A DNA stretch of 64,000 nt from Dromiciops gliroides (taxonomy: Eukaryota > Chordata > Mammalia > Microbiotheria > Microbiotheriidae), in contig NC_057862.1 in the NCBI RefSeq assembly GCF_019393635.1, positions 268,412,441-268,476,440 on the forward strand, in the 5' to 3' direction. A program made the position numbers and the translations under genes. The number at the start of each line of letters is the position of its first letter. Positions within the stretch are counted from its first letter, which is position 1. This document shows positions 34,837 through 46,794 of this stretch, one piece after another. Under the pieces are notes generated by a model, which was not told the origin of the DNA, made no database searches, and worked only from the letters and a program-made list of their open reading frames with translations.

Positions 34837-35169
34837 TGCAGGAGAAATCTATGAAATAAATTTCATTTCATTCACAATAAATGTAATGTGGATTAATCTC
34901 AACTAGCCTCTTCCTCTTGCCTTTTAGTCAACTCTTATCGACATCCTATGTCATTACCTAAAATAATTCATCCAAATCTTTTCCTTTCCCTTTAGGCACC
35001 AGCAGTTCTTCCTTCTACACTATCTAAGGAACTATCTAAGAGTTCTCAGCTTCATACTTCATCATTAAACTCTTTAACATATCAGTTAGAATTTCAGAGT
35101 TGGAAGGAATTTCTGAGATCTATCTTGTCTAACATATTCCTGAAAATGAATACATATTTAAGCTCCAGT

Positions 35170-35580
35170 ATTATATTACATAAAATTTTTTGGACATTTT
35201 GAATTGGAAATTTCTTATGCCTCTCAAATTCAACATATCCAAATTCCTCGTATTAACATATCCTCATGATTTTCCCCCCACAATGTATCCACAGTTTTAT
35301 ACTTTTCTATTTCTAGGGAAAGCACCTACACATAAATCTGATCATGTCACCTCCTCATTCAATAAACTTCAGTGGTTCTTTACTAGCTCTAGGATCAAAT
35401 ATAAATCCCTCTGTTTGACATTTAAAGTTTTTTTTTTTACAACTCTTCTACCTTTTTAGGCTTCTTAGACACATTGTTACTCTCAGCATACTCTGTGGTC
35501 CTGTCATGCTGGCCTACATGATGTTCATACGATGCTTTTGTATTTTACATTTCATGCCTTTTCCACTGGCTTTTACCCAT
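35170..35580 (+). mobile_element. L2 LINE fragment
   Basis: 'atctgatcatgtcacctcct', 'caataaacttcagtggttct', 'aggatcaaatataaatccct' in L2 order. Confidence 0.75.
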
Positions 35581-35815
35581 GTTGGGAGCCAATCAATAAG
35601 CATTATTAAGCATCTACTCCATTGTAAAGAATTAATTGTTATTTGAGGTTTTTATGCCTCAGCGCACACTGGCCTGGGGCTCCGCAAACCGCATGGTTGT
35701 AGCCATTGCCATGGCGCTGGCACCTTGCGTCATCGCCGACGCCTACATGGGCCTGGCAAAATTATAATGATTGGAAGCCTAGTGAGGGCAGTCATGTGAC
35801 TGTCAGAGCAGCCAC

Positions 35816-35875
35816 ACATTTACCAATATGGAACCATGCAGAAAAGGGTAAAAAGTGAGGGGCAGGGCAGTTATC
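35816..35875. repeat. Templated inverted insertion inside the LTR
   Basis: Reverse complement of 34775-34836. It replaces the LTR bases around 'gccaattgg' that are present in the 10.4 kb copy. See findings. Confidence 0.85.
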
Positions 35876-36074
35876 ACACAGCTGGGGCTGTGTGAGGTTT
35901 TTCTGTGATTGGGGGAGGAGAATTGGGCATTCTAGCTGGACGCTGGAAGGTGACAGGAGTTCTCCTGTGTATTCTCAGCTGATTCCTGGGCAGTGGTATT
36001 TTTTCAGGTTGTATAATTTCCCTTTCCCCATTTTATTTCCTTTCCCTTGATCCTACTTATCCTGTTTGTGTTTT

Positions 36075-36224
36075 TTGTTTGTTTGTTTGGCTTGTTTTTT
36101 TGTTTTGCAGGGCAACGGGGGTCACACAGCTGGTAAGTGTCAAGTGTCTGAGGCCGGATTTGAACTCAGGTCCTCCTGAATCCAGGGCCAGTGCTTTATC
36201 CACTGCGCCACCTAGCCGCCCCCA
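36075..36224 (-). mobile_element. WSINE1-like SINE with internal deletion
   Basis: Antisense copy in the LTR. The usual 'ttaagtgacttgcccaggg' is missing between 'gggg' and 'tcacacagctgg'. Confidence 0.85.
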
Positions 36225-37400
36225 GTTCGTTCTTGTTAAAATAAATCCTGTTCTGTTTTGAGGGAGGCTGCCGGTCTCTTTCCTTGCCCCAATATTGTGG
36301 CGAGCCGCTTAGCTAACACTCCCCAATTAAAAATTGGTCCCCACACCATACTAGATACCAGGGATACAAAGAAAAAAAGATTTAACAGTCCTTTCTGCTG
36401 CAGTGGAGACAACATGTACATATGTAATATATAATATATCCAAAATAAATACAAGGTAATTAGAGAATACAGGTTGAGATCAGGAAAAGGCTTCTGTAGA
36501 TAGTGGTCTTTTACCCAAGTCTTGCAGAAAAGAGAGGGGTTTTATGAGGTGGATGTGAAGAAGGAATGCATTCTAAGCATGTGGGCATGACCAGAGCAAA
36601 GGCAAATGTGTGTAAAGAAGAGAGAAAAGGCAAAAACAGTCTCTGCCCTCAAAAAAACTTACAATCCAATGACAAAGACAGCATGAAAACAACTGTCTAC
36701 AAACAAGGTGTATAAAAGATAATTTAGAGGTAATCACAGAGCAGGCACTAGCAGTGAGGAAGACCAAGAAAGTCTTCCTTTTTTTTTTTTTTTTTTTTGT
36801 GAAAAGTCTTCCTGCTAAAGGTGGGATTTTAGCTGAGATTTCAAGAAAGCTGTAGGCAGAAATGAGGGACAATTCCAGATATCGGGGATAATCGGTAAAG
36901 ATGCATAAAATTGGGAAATGGAGTGTCATGTGATGATGCCCTTGAGAGAAACAAGGAAGTCTGGGAGGTGAAAGAGTAGGTTTCAGTGGGAGAAAGGTAT
37001 TGGAAATGAGAGGCAATACAAACTCTATGCATGGACAAGTTGAATTCAAGGTGTCTCTAGTTTATCTAGTCTGATACATTCAACAGACAACTGTGATGCA
37101 ATAGAGAATTCAGGAGAAAGATTAGGGCTGGTTATATAATCTGAGAGTAATCTGCAGAGGTAATTAAGTCCATGGAATTTAGAGAGGTCCCCAGTGAAGT
37201 GTAAAGAAGGGCCCAAGACAGCTTTGGGGCAAGTCCACAATTATGGTGTATATGAATGATAAACCAAACAAACAAACAAGATCTCCTGAAAAAGAACTTT
37301 CCAACAGGTAGAACCAGGAGAGAGCAGCATCAATGAAATAGCAAGGAAAGGGTATTCAAGTGAACAAACATTTGTGTACCAGGATCCATGTTAAAAGCAA

Positions 37401-38320
37401 GGGATACAAAAGGGTTGCAGCCATAGCAAAGTACTGGAAGGTAGAAGGATTAAAAGTCATAATGAGGATGAAAACATAGGTTTAAGAGTAGTGAGGCAAA
37501 GGAGTTCTGTATAGGTGATTATGATCAAAGGAATTTTTTCATCATGAAAGTGGAACACTTTTGGGCAATGGTAGAGAATTCCCTTAGCATGAGGGGAAGA
37601 TGGTAGTGGAAAGGGGGAGACTGAGCCAGCCACCAAACTCATTAAGAAAGGAGGAAAAATGTCCTAGGGAGCAGCATATAACAGCCACCAAGATTGGATT
37701 GGGTAGTAAATTTGGACAGTGAACTTTAAATGAGAGGAGGCTGCTAAGTAATGGTTGTCAAGGGAGTCTGAAAGTGGCAATGGGGAACAATGTTTATTCC
37801 AGTTCCCCTCCTAGAACCATTGAGGGAGTGCTATGAAAGGTGCTTTTGCTATTGGAAAAGGCCAGGAATGCAGTATCATGGTGGGTGGGTGGGAGCCAGG
37901 TTTTAGTTAGATGCAGAAGATGGAAGGAACATGAAAGGTAAAAAAAATGAAGGGAAATTTCTTTATTATAGATTGTTAGTTCCAGAGGCCCCTGTGGTAG
38001 GGGCAGTTCCGATATGGTGACAGTGCACTAGGGGTGAGGTGGATAGATATGAGAGCAAGAGCAGCAGGGCTTAAAGGGCAAGGGTTTGCTACTGAGCAGG
38101 GATTGGGAGAGTAGAAAGTAGGGAGGTTGCTATGGTTCAGGAATGACTCCAGACAAGTCCATGAGAGGATTTCTGATAATGAAGGCAAGGAGTAAAAAGT
38201 TGGTCTCTTGTATTTTATATTGTTTATATATGTATTTCTTTCTCAATATAGTGTAAGCACTTAAAGATAGGAACTATTTCACTTTACTCTCTGAATATAA
38301 TGGCTGCTACTTGGCACACT
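37401..38320. other. Intronic sequence, nothing recognised
   Basis: Purine-rich stretches, possibly decayed repeat; no exon or RNA gene recognised. Confidence 0.35.
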
Positions 38321-38410
38321 AGGAAGTGTTGGATTTGGAGTCAGGAAGATTTAAATTCAAATCCTTTTTCAGATGCTTACTACACCTCTGTGACCCAGAG
38401 GACATCACTT
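38320..38410 (+). mobile_element. MIR fragment
   Basis: 'ggatttggagtcaggaagat' and 'tacacctctgtgaccc' in MIR/tRNA-SINE order. Confidence 0.5.
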
Positions 38411-38663
38411 AATCTGAATTTCCTTATCTGGTCTCCCCAAACCTGAATATTCACCATGAATGATTTTGATTGACCAGCAGAGACAAAAACATGAGGAAAT
38501 GTGTCTTGAAGGAGAGAATAGCCTATTTGAGAAATGAGGATGATGGAGAAGAGGCTGCTAGGGAACATCACCACAGAGCCCAGCAAAAAGAAAATTTTCC
38601 CTATCATATTAAAATGTAAGTGAAAGCTTAATAAAATTCCTTTTAAAAAATTATAAAATGGAA

Positions 38664-38925
38664 ATGGGACAACTAGGTTGCACAGTGGTTAGAGTGATAG
38701 GCCTGGAGCCAGCAAGACATCTCCCTGAGTTCAAATCTGTCCTCAGACACTTACTAGCTGTGTGACCCTGGGCAAGTCACTTAACCCTCTTTGCCTCAGT
38801 TTCCTCATCTGTAAAATGAATTGAAGAAGAAAATGGCAAACCACTCCTGTATCTGCCAAGAAACCTCCAAATAGGGTCATGAAGAGTTGGACACAACTGA
38901 AAAACGGCCAAACAACCACCAAAAA
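38664..38925 (+). mobile_element. Long tRNA-derived SINE with RTE-like tail
   Basis: Sense copy: head 'acaactaggttgcacagtgg', 'atctgtaaaatgaattgaag', tail 'gaagagttggacacaactga'. Confidence 0.87.
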
Positions 38926-39389
38926 GGAGAAGATAATAGAACACAGGGTTATTGTGAGGATCAAATGAGATAAATTATTTATTTGCTCTGCAAATCTTAA
39001 ATAAAAGTATTTTATTATTTTCCAGTTACATGTAGAAATAGTTTTCAAGATTTGTTTATATAAGATTTCCAATTTCAAATTTTTCTCCCTCTCTACCCTC
39101 CCTCCCCCCCTCCCCTAGACAGCAGGCAATCTGATATAGGTTTTATATATATATATAATAACATTAAACATATTTCTGCATTAGTCATGTTATATGAGAA
39201 GGATCAGAGCACAAAGGAAAAACCTGAAATCAGAAAACCAACAGCATCAAAAACAAAAGAAATAGTATGGTTCAATCTGTATCCATATTCCACAGCTCTT
39301 TTTTTTTCTTTCTGGATTTGGAGAGCATTTTCCATGATGAGTCCTTTGCAACTATCTTGTACCATTGTATTGCTGAGAAGAAAAAAGTT

Positions 39390-42300
39390 TATCACAGTTG
39401 ATCAACACATAATGTTGATGATGCTGTGTACAATGTTCTCCTGGTTCTACTCATCTCACTCATCATCAGTTCATGCAAGTCCTTCCAGGTTTCTCTGCAC
39501 TCCTCCTGCTCATTGTTTCTTACAGCACAATAATATCCCATTACATTAATATACCACAACTTGTTCAGCTATTCCCCAGTTGATGGGTAACCCCTCAATT
39601 TCCAATTCCTTGCCACTACAAAAAGAGCAGCTATAAATATTTTTGTACATGTGGGTCCTTTTCCCTTTTTTATGATCTCTTTGGGAAAAAGACCTAATAG
39701 TGGTATTGCTGGGTCAAAGGGTACGCACAGCTTTATAGCCCTTTGGGCATAATTCCAAATTGCTCTCCAGAATGGTTGGATCAGTTCCCAGCTCCACCAA
39801 CAATGCATTAGTGTTCCAATTTTCCACAGCTTCTCCAACATTTATGATTTTCCTTTTTGTCATATTAGCCAATCTGATAGGTGTCACATGGTACCTCAGA
39901 GTTGTTTTAATTTGCATTTCTCTAATCAGTAGTGATTTAGAGGATTTTTTCATATGGCAATAGGTAACTTTGATTTCTTCATCAGAAAACTGCCTTTTCA
40001 TATCCTTTGACCATTTCTCAATTGGGGAATGACTTGGATTCATATAAATTTGATTTAGTTCCGTATATATTTTAGAAATGAGGCCTTTATCTGAGGTACT
40101 GGCCATAAAGATTGTTTCCCAGCTTTCTGCATCCCTTCTAATTTTGGATGTATTGCTTCTGTTTGTACAAAAACTTTTAAATTTAATGTAATCAAAATCA
40201 TCCATTTTGCATTTCATAATATTCTCTATCTCTTGTTTGGTCATAAACTGCTCCCTTTTCCAAAGATCTGAAAGGTAGACTATTCCTTTTTCTCCTAATT
40301 TACCTATGGAATTTACCTCTTATGTCTAAATCATGTACCCATTTTGACCTTTTTTAGTATAAGGTGTCAGATGTTGGTCTATGCCTAATTTCTGCCATAC
40401 TGTCTTTCAAGAGTTTTCCTGGCAATTTTTGTCAAATACTGAATTCCTATCCCAGAAGCTGGGGTCTTTGGGTTTATCAAACAGTACATTACTAATGTCA
40501 CTTACTACTGTGTCTCCTGTGCCTAACCTATTCCATTAGTCCTCCACTCTATTTCTTAGCCAATACCAGATAGTTTTGATGACTGCCGCTTTATAGTAGA
40601 GCTCCAGATTTGGTACAGCTGACCTTCCTGTGCATTTTTTTTTCATTATTTTCCTTGATATTCTTCACTTTTTGTTTTTCCAGATGAATTTTGTTATTTT
40701 TTCTAGCTCTATAAAATAATTTTTAGGTAGTCTGATTGGCATGGCACTGAATAAGTAACATTAATTTAGGTAGAATTGTCATTTTTATTATATTAGCTCA
40801 GCCTATCCATGAGCAGTTGATATCTTTCCAATTTTTTAGATCTGATTTGATTTGTGTGAAGAGTGTTTGGTAGTTGTGTTCATAGAGTTCCTGGGTTTGT
40901 CTTGGCAAGTAGACTCTCAAGTATTTTATATTATCTACCATTACTTTAAATGGAATTTCTCTTTCTATCTCTTGCTGCTGGACTTTGTTGGTCATGTATA
41001 GAAATGCTGATGATGTAGTGGCTGATGTAGTAGCAAGGAATTGGAAATTGAGGGGTTGCCTATCAATTAGGGAATAGCTGAACAAGTTGTGGTATATGAA
41101 TGTAATGGGATATTATTGTGCTGTAAGAAACAATGAGCAGGAGGAGTGCAGAGAAACCTGGAAGGACTTGCATGAACTGATGATGAGTGAGATGAGCAGA
41201 ACCAGGAGAACATTATACACAGCATCATCAACATTATGTGTTGATCAACTGTGATAAACTTTTTTCTTCTCAGCATGTGGATTTATTTTATATCCTGCTA
41301 CTTTGCTAAAGTTGTTTCCAGTAATCTTTGAGTTGATTCTCTATATATACCATCATATCATCTGCAAAGAGTGATAGTTTTGTTTCCTCCTTGCCTATTC
41401 TAATTCCTTTAATTCCTTTTTCTTCTCTGATCGCTAAAGCTAACATTTCTAGTACAATATTAAATAACAGAAGTGATAGTGGACATTCCTGTTTCACCAC
41501 TGATCTTACTGGGAAGGCCTCTAACTTATCTCCATTACATATAATGCTTGCTGATGGTTTTAGGTAGATACTGCTTATTATTTTAAGGAAAGGTCCACCT
41601 ATTCCTAAGTTCTCTAGTGTTTTTATTAGGAATGGGTACTGTATTTTGTCAAAAGCTTTCTCTGCATCTGTTGAGATAATCATATGATTTTGGTGAGTTT
41701 TCTTATTGATGTGGTTGATTATGTTAATAGTTTTCCTAATGTTGAACCAGCCCTGCATTCCTGGTATAAATCCCACCTGGTCATAGTATATTATCCTGGT
41801 GATCACTTGCTGTAATCTCCTTGCTAATATCTTATTTAAGATTTTAGCATCAATATTCATTAGGGAAATTGGTCTATAATTTTCTTTCTCTGTTTTTGCT
41901 TTGCCTAGTTTTGGTATCACCACCATATTTGTGTCATAAAACGAATTTGGTAGAACTCCTTCTTCACCTATTTTTCCAAATAATTTGTATAATATTAATT
42001 GTTCTTTAAATGTTTGGTAAAATTCACCTGTAAACCCATCTGGCCCTGGGGATTTTTTCTTAGGGAGTTCATTAATGGCTTGTTCAATTTCTTTTTCTAA
42101 TATGGGCTTATTTAAGGAATTTATTTCCTCTTCAGTTAACCTGGGCAGTTTGTATTTTTGTAAATATTTATCCATTTCATTTAGATTGTTAAATTTATTG
42201 GCATACAGTTGGGCAAAATAGTTCCTAATTTATGCTTTAATTTCCACTTCAGTGGTAGTAAGATCACCCTTTTCATTTCTGATACTAGTACTTTGGTTTT

Positions 42301-43330
42301 CTTCTTTCTTTTTTTAAATCAAATTAACCAGTGGTTTATCTATTTTATTGTTTTTTTCATAAAACCAGCTCTTCATTTTATTAATTCTATAGTTTTCTTG
42401 CTTTCAATTTTATTAATTTCTCCTTTAATTTTCAGGATTTCTAATTTGTTCTTTTTCTAGCTTTTTAAGTTGCATGCCCAATTCATTGATCTCTTTTTCT
42501 TTTTTATTCATGTAAGCAGTTAGAGCTATAAAATGTCCCCTCAGCACTGCTTTGGCTGCATCCCATAGATTTTGGTATGCTGTCTTATTATTGTAATTCT
42601 CTTGGATAAAGTTATTGTTTCTATGATTTGTTGTTTGACCCACTCATTCTTTAGAATAAAATTATTTAGTTTCCAATTGATTTCCAATCCATCATGATCT
42701 GAGAAGGATGCATTTACTATTTCTGCCTTTCTACATTTGACTATGATGTTTTTGTGCCCTAATATATGGTCAATTTTTGAAAATGTGCCATGTACTGTTG
42801 AGAAAAAGGTATATTCCTTTCTATCCCCATTCAATTTTCTCCAGACATCTATCATGTCTAACTTCATGTCTAGTATTCTATTCACCTCTTTCACTTCTTT
42901 CTTATTTTGTGGCTAGATTTATCTAATTCTGAGAGGGGGAGATTCAGATCCCCCACTAGTATACTATTACTTCTCTAAGTATTTCGATGCTATACCACTT
43001 GGCGCATACATATTTAATATTGATATTACTTCATTATCTATAGTACCTTTTAGCAAGATGTAGTTTCCTTCCTTATCTCTTTTAATTAGATCTATTTTTG
43101 CCTTTGCTTTGTCTGAGTTAAGGATTGCTACCCCCGCTTTTTTTACTTTAGCTGAAGCATAATATATTCTGCTCCAGCCTTTTACCTTTACTCTGTGTCT
43201 CTCTCTGCTTCTAATGTGTTTCTTGTAAACAGCATATTGTAGGATTCTGGTTTTTAATCCACTCTGCAATTCGCTTCCATTTTATGGGAGAGTTCATCCC
43301 ATTCACATTCACTGTTAAAATTATTAACTG
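39390..43330 (-). pseudogene. L1 ORF2 (endonuclease-reverse transcriptase), broken
   Basis: The N-terminal APE-type endonuclease is recognisable at 43330-42550 (LNVNG-like start, 'NMYAPSG', 'DHILGHK', 'SDHDGL'). The reverse transcriptase lies at 42175-41306 with '[15 protein letters not shown]', '[11 protein letters not shown]', 'DAEKAFDKI' and the catalytic FADD at 41368-41357. The C-terminal cysteine region is at 39841-39700. The frame is broken between 43269 and 42967, near 42540-42180, and by the inverted insert at about 41013-41277, so no ORF2p can be made. Confidence 0.9.
41013..41277 (+). repeat. Inverted copy of L1 3' region inserted in ORF2
   Basis: On the + strand this reads as L1 sense. 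It is nearly identical (I see about 3 differences over ~210 bp) to the reverse complement of 39365-39627 of the same element. Upstream and downstream of it ORF2 is collinear ('gaaatgctgatga' | insert | 'tgtggatttatttta'). Confidence 0.9.
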
Positions 43331-43904
43331 TTTATTTCCCTCCATCTTCTTTTCCCCTTTGTACTCTTTTTTCCCCTTCTTTCCCCCTATTCCATTTGAC
43401 CAGTGTTTTGCTTCTGACCACTGCCTCCCTCAATCTGTCTTCCCTTTTATCAGCTGCCCTTCTTTTTCTTGCCCCTTTTTCCCCCATTTGTGTACTCCCT
43501 TCTATCAATACCACCCTTTTTCCCCTTCCCCTTTTGTTTCCTTAAAGAGTAAGCTAAGTTTCTTTATACAAATGGGAGTGTATTTTATTCCCTCCCTGAG
43601 CCAAGTCTGATGAGAGTAAGGTTGCAACAATGCCCACCCCTCCCTTCTTTCCCTCTGTTGTAATGGGTTCTTTTTGTGCCTCTTCCTTTGATATAATTAA
43701 CCCCATTCCACCTCTCCCTTCCTCTCCTCCCCCTAGTCTTCTTTTATTTTGTCTCTTAAGTTTCTTTGTATCATCAAAGTTGATTTAATAACAATACCTT
43801 TACAGAGATACAGATCCCAAGAGTTAAAAATATTATCCTCCCTCATATGGACTCAAGCAGTTTAACATCATTGAACAACCCTTTTCTCCCCCTTGTTTAC
43901 CTCT

Positions 43905-45076
43905 TTATATTTCTTTAGAGTCTTGTATTTGGAGATCAAATTTTCTGTTCATTTCTGGTCTTTTTCTCAGGAAGCCTTGGGAGTCTCCTAGTTCATTGAA
44001 TGTCCATCTTTCCCTCTGATAAAGAATGATCAGTTTTGCTGGGTAGTTGATCCTGGGTTGTAATCCAAGCTCCTTTGCCTTCCTATTTATCATATTCCAA
44101 GCCCTGCGATCCTTTAATGTTGAAGCTGCCAGGTCCTGTGCAATCCTGACTGTGGCTCCATGGTATTTAAATGGTTTCTTTCTGGCTGCTTGGAATATTT
44201 TCTCCTTCACCTGATAATTCTGGAGTTTGGCTACTATATTCCTTGAAGTGTTCTTTTTGGGGTCTCTTTCAGGAGGTATTCAGTGGATTCTTTCAATGAT
44301 GATTTTATCCTCTGATTCTACAATTTCAGGGCAGTTCTCCATAATAATTTCCTGGGATATGGTGTCTAGACTCTTTTTTTGATCATGGCTTTCAGGTAGT
44401 CCAATAATTCTCAGATTATGTCTCCTGGACCTATTTTCCAGGTCAGTTGTTTTTCCAATGAGGTATTTCACATTTTCTTCTATTTTTTCAGTCTTTTGAT
44501 TCTGCTCGTCAGATTCTTCTTCTCTCATGGAGTTATCCACTTCCATCTGCTCAATTTTAATTTTTAAGGCCTTATTTTCCACAGCAAACTTTTGTACTTC
44601 TTTTTCTATTTGGCTAATTTTTTTCTCTCATTTGGCCAATTGTACTTTTTAAGGAATTGCTTTCCTCAGTCATTTTTTGTGCTTCTTTTTGCAGTGTAAC
44701 TCTCATTTCTCTTATTTTTTCTTCTACCTCTCTTATTTGACTTTTTTTTTTTTGTGGGGCAATGGGGGATTAAGTGACTTGCCCAGGGTCACACAACTAG
44801 TAAGTGTCAAGTGTCTGAGGCCAGATTTGAACTCAGGTACTCCTGAGTCCAGGGCCGGTGCTTTATCCACTGCGCCACCTAGCCGCCCCTTATTTGACTT
44901 TTAAAAGCCTTTTTGAGCTCTTCAAAGATGGCTTTTTGGTCTTGAGACAAGATCATCTTCCCTCTTGAGTCTTCACTTGTAGGCGTTTTGACTAACTCAT
45001 CTGTGTTTGAATTTTGGTCTTCCCTTTCACCATAGAAGTTGTCAGTGGTAAGGGTCCTTTTTTGTTTCTTGCTCAT
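43905..45076 (-). pseudogene. L1 ORF1, interrupted by SINE and a stop
   Basis: Start MSKKQKR at 45076. The N-terminal coiled coil continues to 44889, is split by a WSINE (44888-44746), and resumes with a coiled coil and 'LENRSRRHNLRIIGLPES'. A TGA at 44282-44280 truncates it where the sister copy has Gln, and the C-terminal domain ('RIAQDLAAS') ends at 43905. The RNA-binding chaperone is not producible from this copy. Confidence 0.88.
44746..44888 (-). mobile_element. WSINE1-like SINE
   Basis: Antisense copy in L1 ORF1; 14-bp TSD CTTATTTGACTTTT at 44732-44745 and 44889-44902. Confidence 0.95.
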
Positions 45077-45230
45077 GTTGTAGGCTATGTTTAAACTTAT
45101 CAAGTTGAAGTCTGCTCCTGGGGCACAGGGTTCACAGTTGCAAGCTTCTTACTGCTCTCTGTTGCCCCACTCTCAGCTGCCCCACTCTCAGCTGTGTCGA
45201 GTTACAACAGTGTTGAGCTGCCACTGAGTG

Positions 45231-45367
45231 GAGCTTTGCTGAGGTGATCTGCCAGCTGAGATGAGTGGTGCTAAGCCACACTGAGCTGAGCTTTGCTGAG
45301 GTGATCTGCCAGCTGAGATGAGTGGTGCTAAGCCACACTGAGCTGAGCTTTGCTGAGGTGAGCCGCC
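45231..45367 (-). repeat. 57-bp tandem monomers in the L1 5' UTR
   Basis: Two identical 57-bp units (45231-45287, 45288-45344), each starting 'gagctttgctgaggtgatct', and a partial third unit from 45345. They sit 150-330 bp downstream of the L1 5' end, i.e. in the promoter region. Confidence 0.92.
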
Positions 45368-45594
45368 CTCCCCTTTTGCCCCAGGTGAAACAGACCTTTT
45401 CTGAAGTCTTCTAAATTTTCTCACGCAGCAAGATTTTTTCTCTCTTTTTGTAGGTTCTGTAGTTCCAGAATCTGTTTAGAGGCTTGGTTTAATGTTGTTT
45501 TTGAGGGAAATATGGGAAAGCTCAGGAACGTTCCTTGCTTCTCTCCGCCATCTTGGCTCCGCTGCTCTGCAAATCTTAGCACACTTTTGCAATC

Positions 45595-46265
45595 TCATAT
45601 TCCCATGAAGTCAACCTAACCCAACAGTTGATGATTCCTTATTCTGTTCTGCCCGTGCTGCTGACCTCTCTTCCTAGCTCCAGTCTTGTATTATTATCTG
45701 CCTACAGGAATGTTGCTACTGCTACTCACATAAGAACATCAAAAGTATGTCCAAAATTTCCCCCACAAAACTGAATCCCCTTTGATTTCATTATCTGACA
45801 TGGAACTTGTCATGTAGTATACTATATCCAAGATTTCTTTTTTTTTTTTTAATGTCTCCAAATTATTCTTCTCTCTCCCTTACCCCTCTCATCCAGCCAT
45901 TTACCAGGTTCTACTGATTACTTTTTATTATCTCTGGAATCTGTCCTCTTCCTACTTCCTCTTGCTACTTTACATATACTCCTCAATTACTGCTGGATTA
46001 TTATTCCTTGTGTATAAAATCTGATTTTTTTACTCCTGTTAAAACTTATGAGTGCTACCCTCTCACATACCAGATGAAGTCCAGCATCCTTAGCCTGGAT
46101 TTCAAGGTTCTTCACATCTATCATTGTCTTTCTAGTCATTTGTCCTCCTCTTGCTGTTGATATTCACCATCATTCAGTCATCCTAGATTCCACCATACAT
46201 TGTTTTTCATGTTTGTTCATACTCATTCCCTATCTGTGAAGTTATATGCATCATTCAACATGTGA
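45595..46265 (+). mobile_element. L2 LINE fragment
   Basis: Sense L2: 'tctgcctacaggaatgttgc', 'gtatgtccaaaatttccccc', 'ttcaaggttcttcacatct'. Confidence 0.6.
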
Positions 46266-46780
46266 TTCATATTTGACTTCAACCAACAAGCATTTATTAA
46301 GCACCTACTATGTGCTAGGCAATATATAAGTTCTGGGGATACAAGTACAAAGAATTAAACAGTTCCCACTCATTTATATATATAATATATATATATATAT
46401 ATAAGTATGTAAGTATGTGTGTATATATAAGTATACACAGAAAAAGCACACACAAAAAATAGAAAATGGTTAACTACAAAGTAATTTGGGAGGAAAAGCA
46501 ATAGCAGTTGAGAGTGAGAAAAGGCTCCATGTAGAATAATGCTGGAGTTGTGTCAAAGGTAGAGGTGAGGAAGGAAGGTATTTGGGTTCTCTATTAGAGA
46601 AACAAAGGCCAGTTTGGCCAGATCAAAGAATATGGGAGGGTGAGTAATGTTTCAAGAGGCTGGAAAAGGTTGGTCCCAGGTTATGAAGGTCTCTAAAAGC
46701 TAAACAGAAATTTATATTTGAAACTAGAAGCAATAGAGAGCCCCTGGAGTGGATTGAAACTTTCCCTGAACCAATGTGGT
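46265..46780 (-). mobile_element. L2 LINE fragment
   Basis: Antisense L2 3' end: 'caagcatttattaagcacct', 'actatgtgctaggcaatat', then 'ggttatgaaggtctctaaaa' and 'agagagcccctggagtgg'. An (AT)n run at 46376-46402 lies inside. Confidence 0.7.
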
Positions 46781-46794
46781 AATTTCCCTCCAAA

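Larger units (their letters stand above)
35623..36345 (+). mobile_element. Solo ERV LTR, family A, with two insertions
   Basis: Starts TGTAAAGAATTAATTG, ends GGTCCCCACA, with AATAAA at 36240-36245. Target duplication CCAT on both sides (35619-35622, 36346-36349): 4 bp, as in class I ERVs. Relative to the copy at 10441-10978 it has gained a 60-bp inverted piece of nearby DNA at 35816-35875, a ~30 bp segment near 35980-36008, and a SINE at 36075-36224. No retroviral genes remain. Confidence 0.85.
35595..37400 (-). mobile_element. L2 LINE split by solo LTR
   Basis: The antisense L2 tail 'caataagcattattaagcat' (35595-35622) continues after the LTR at 36346 ('actagataccagggatacaa'). It runs on with 'aaaggtgggattttagctga' and 'aatggagtgtcatgtgatg' to about 37400, where similarity fades. 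Confidence 0.65.
39000..45563 (-). mobile_element. Full-length L1 LINE (inactivated), with TSD
   Basis: 15-bp TSD GCTCTGCAAATCTTA at 38985-38999 and 45564-45578 encloses a complete L1. On the - strand it reads: 5' end with 'gccaagatggcgg' (near 45548), 5' UTR with 57-bp tandem units, ORF1 (45076-43905), inter-ORF spacer, ORF2 (about 43330-39390), then the 3' UTR ending in an A-rich AATAAA segment. It landed in a MIR (the MIR tail is at 38930-38999). Later damage: a WSINE in ORF1, an inverted ~265 bp piece in ORF2, stops and frameshifts. Confidence 0.93.

Noticed and set aside
36573..37049. 158-codon minus-strand open frame
   Set aside because: Overlaps an L2 relic and contains a homopolymer Lys run from a simple repeat; no family resemblance.
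39000..45563. Active L1
   Set aside because: Although full length with a perfect TSD, both ORFs are broken (SINE, inverted insert, stop at 44280, frameshifts).
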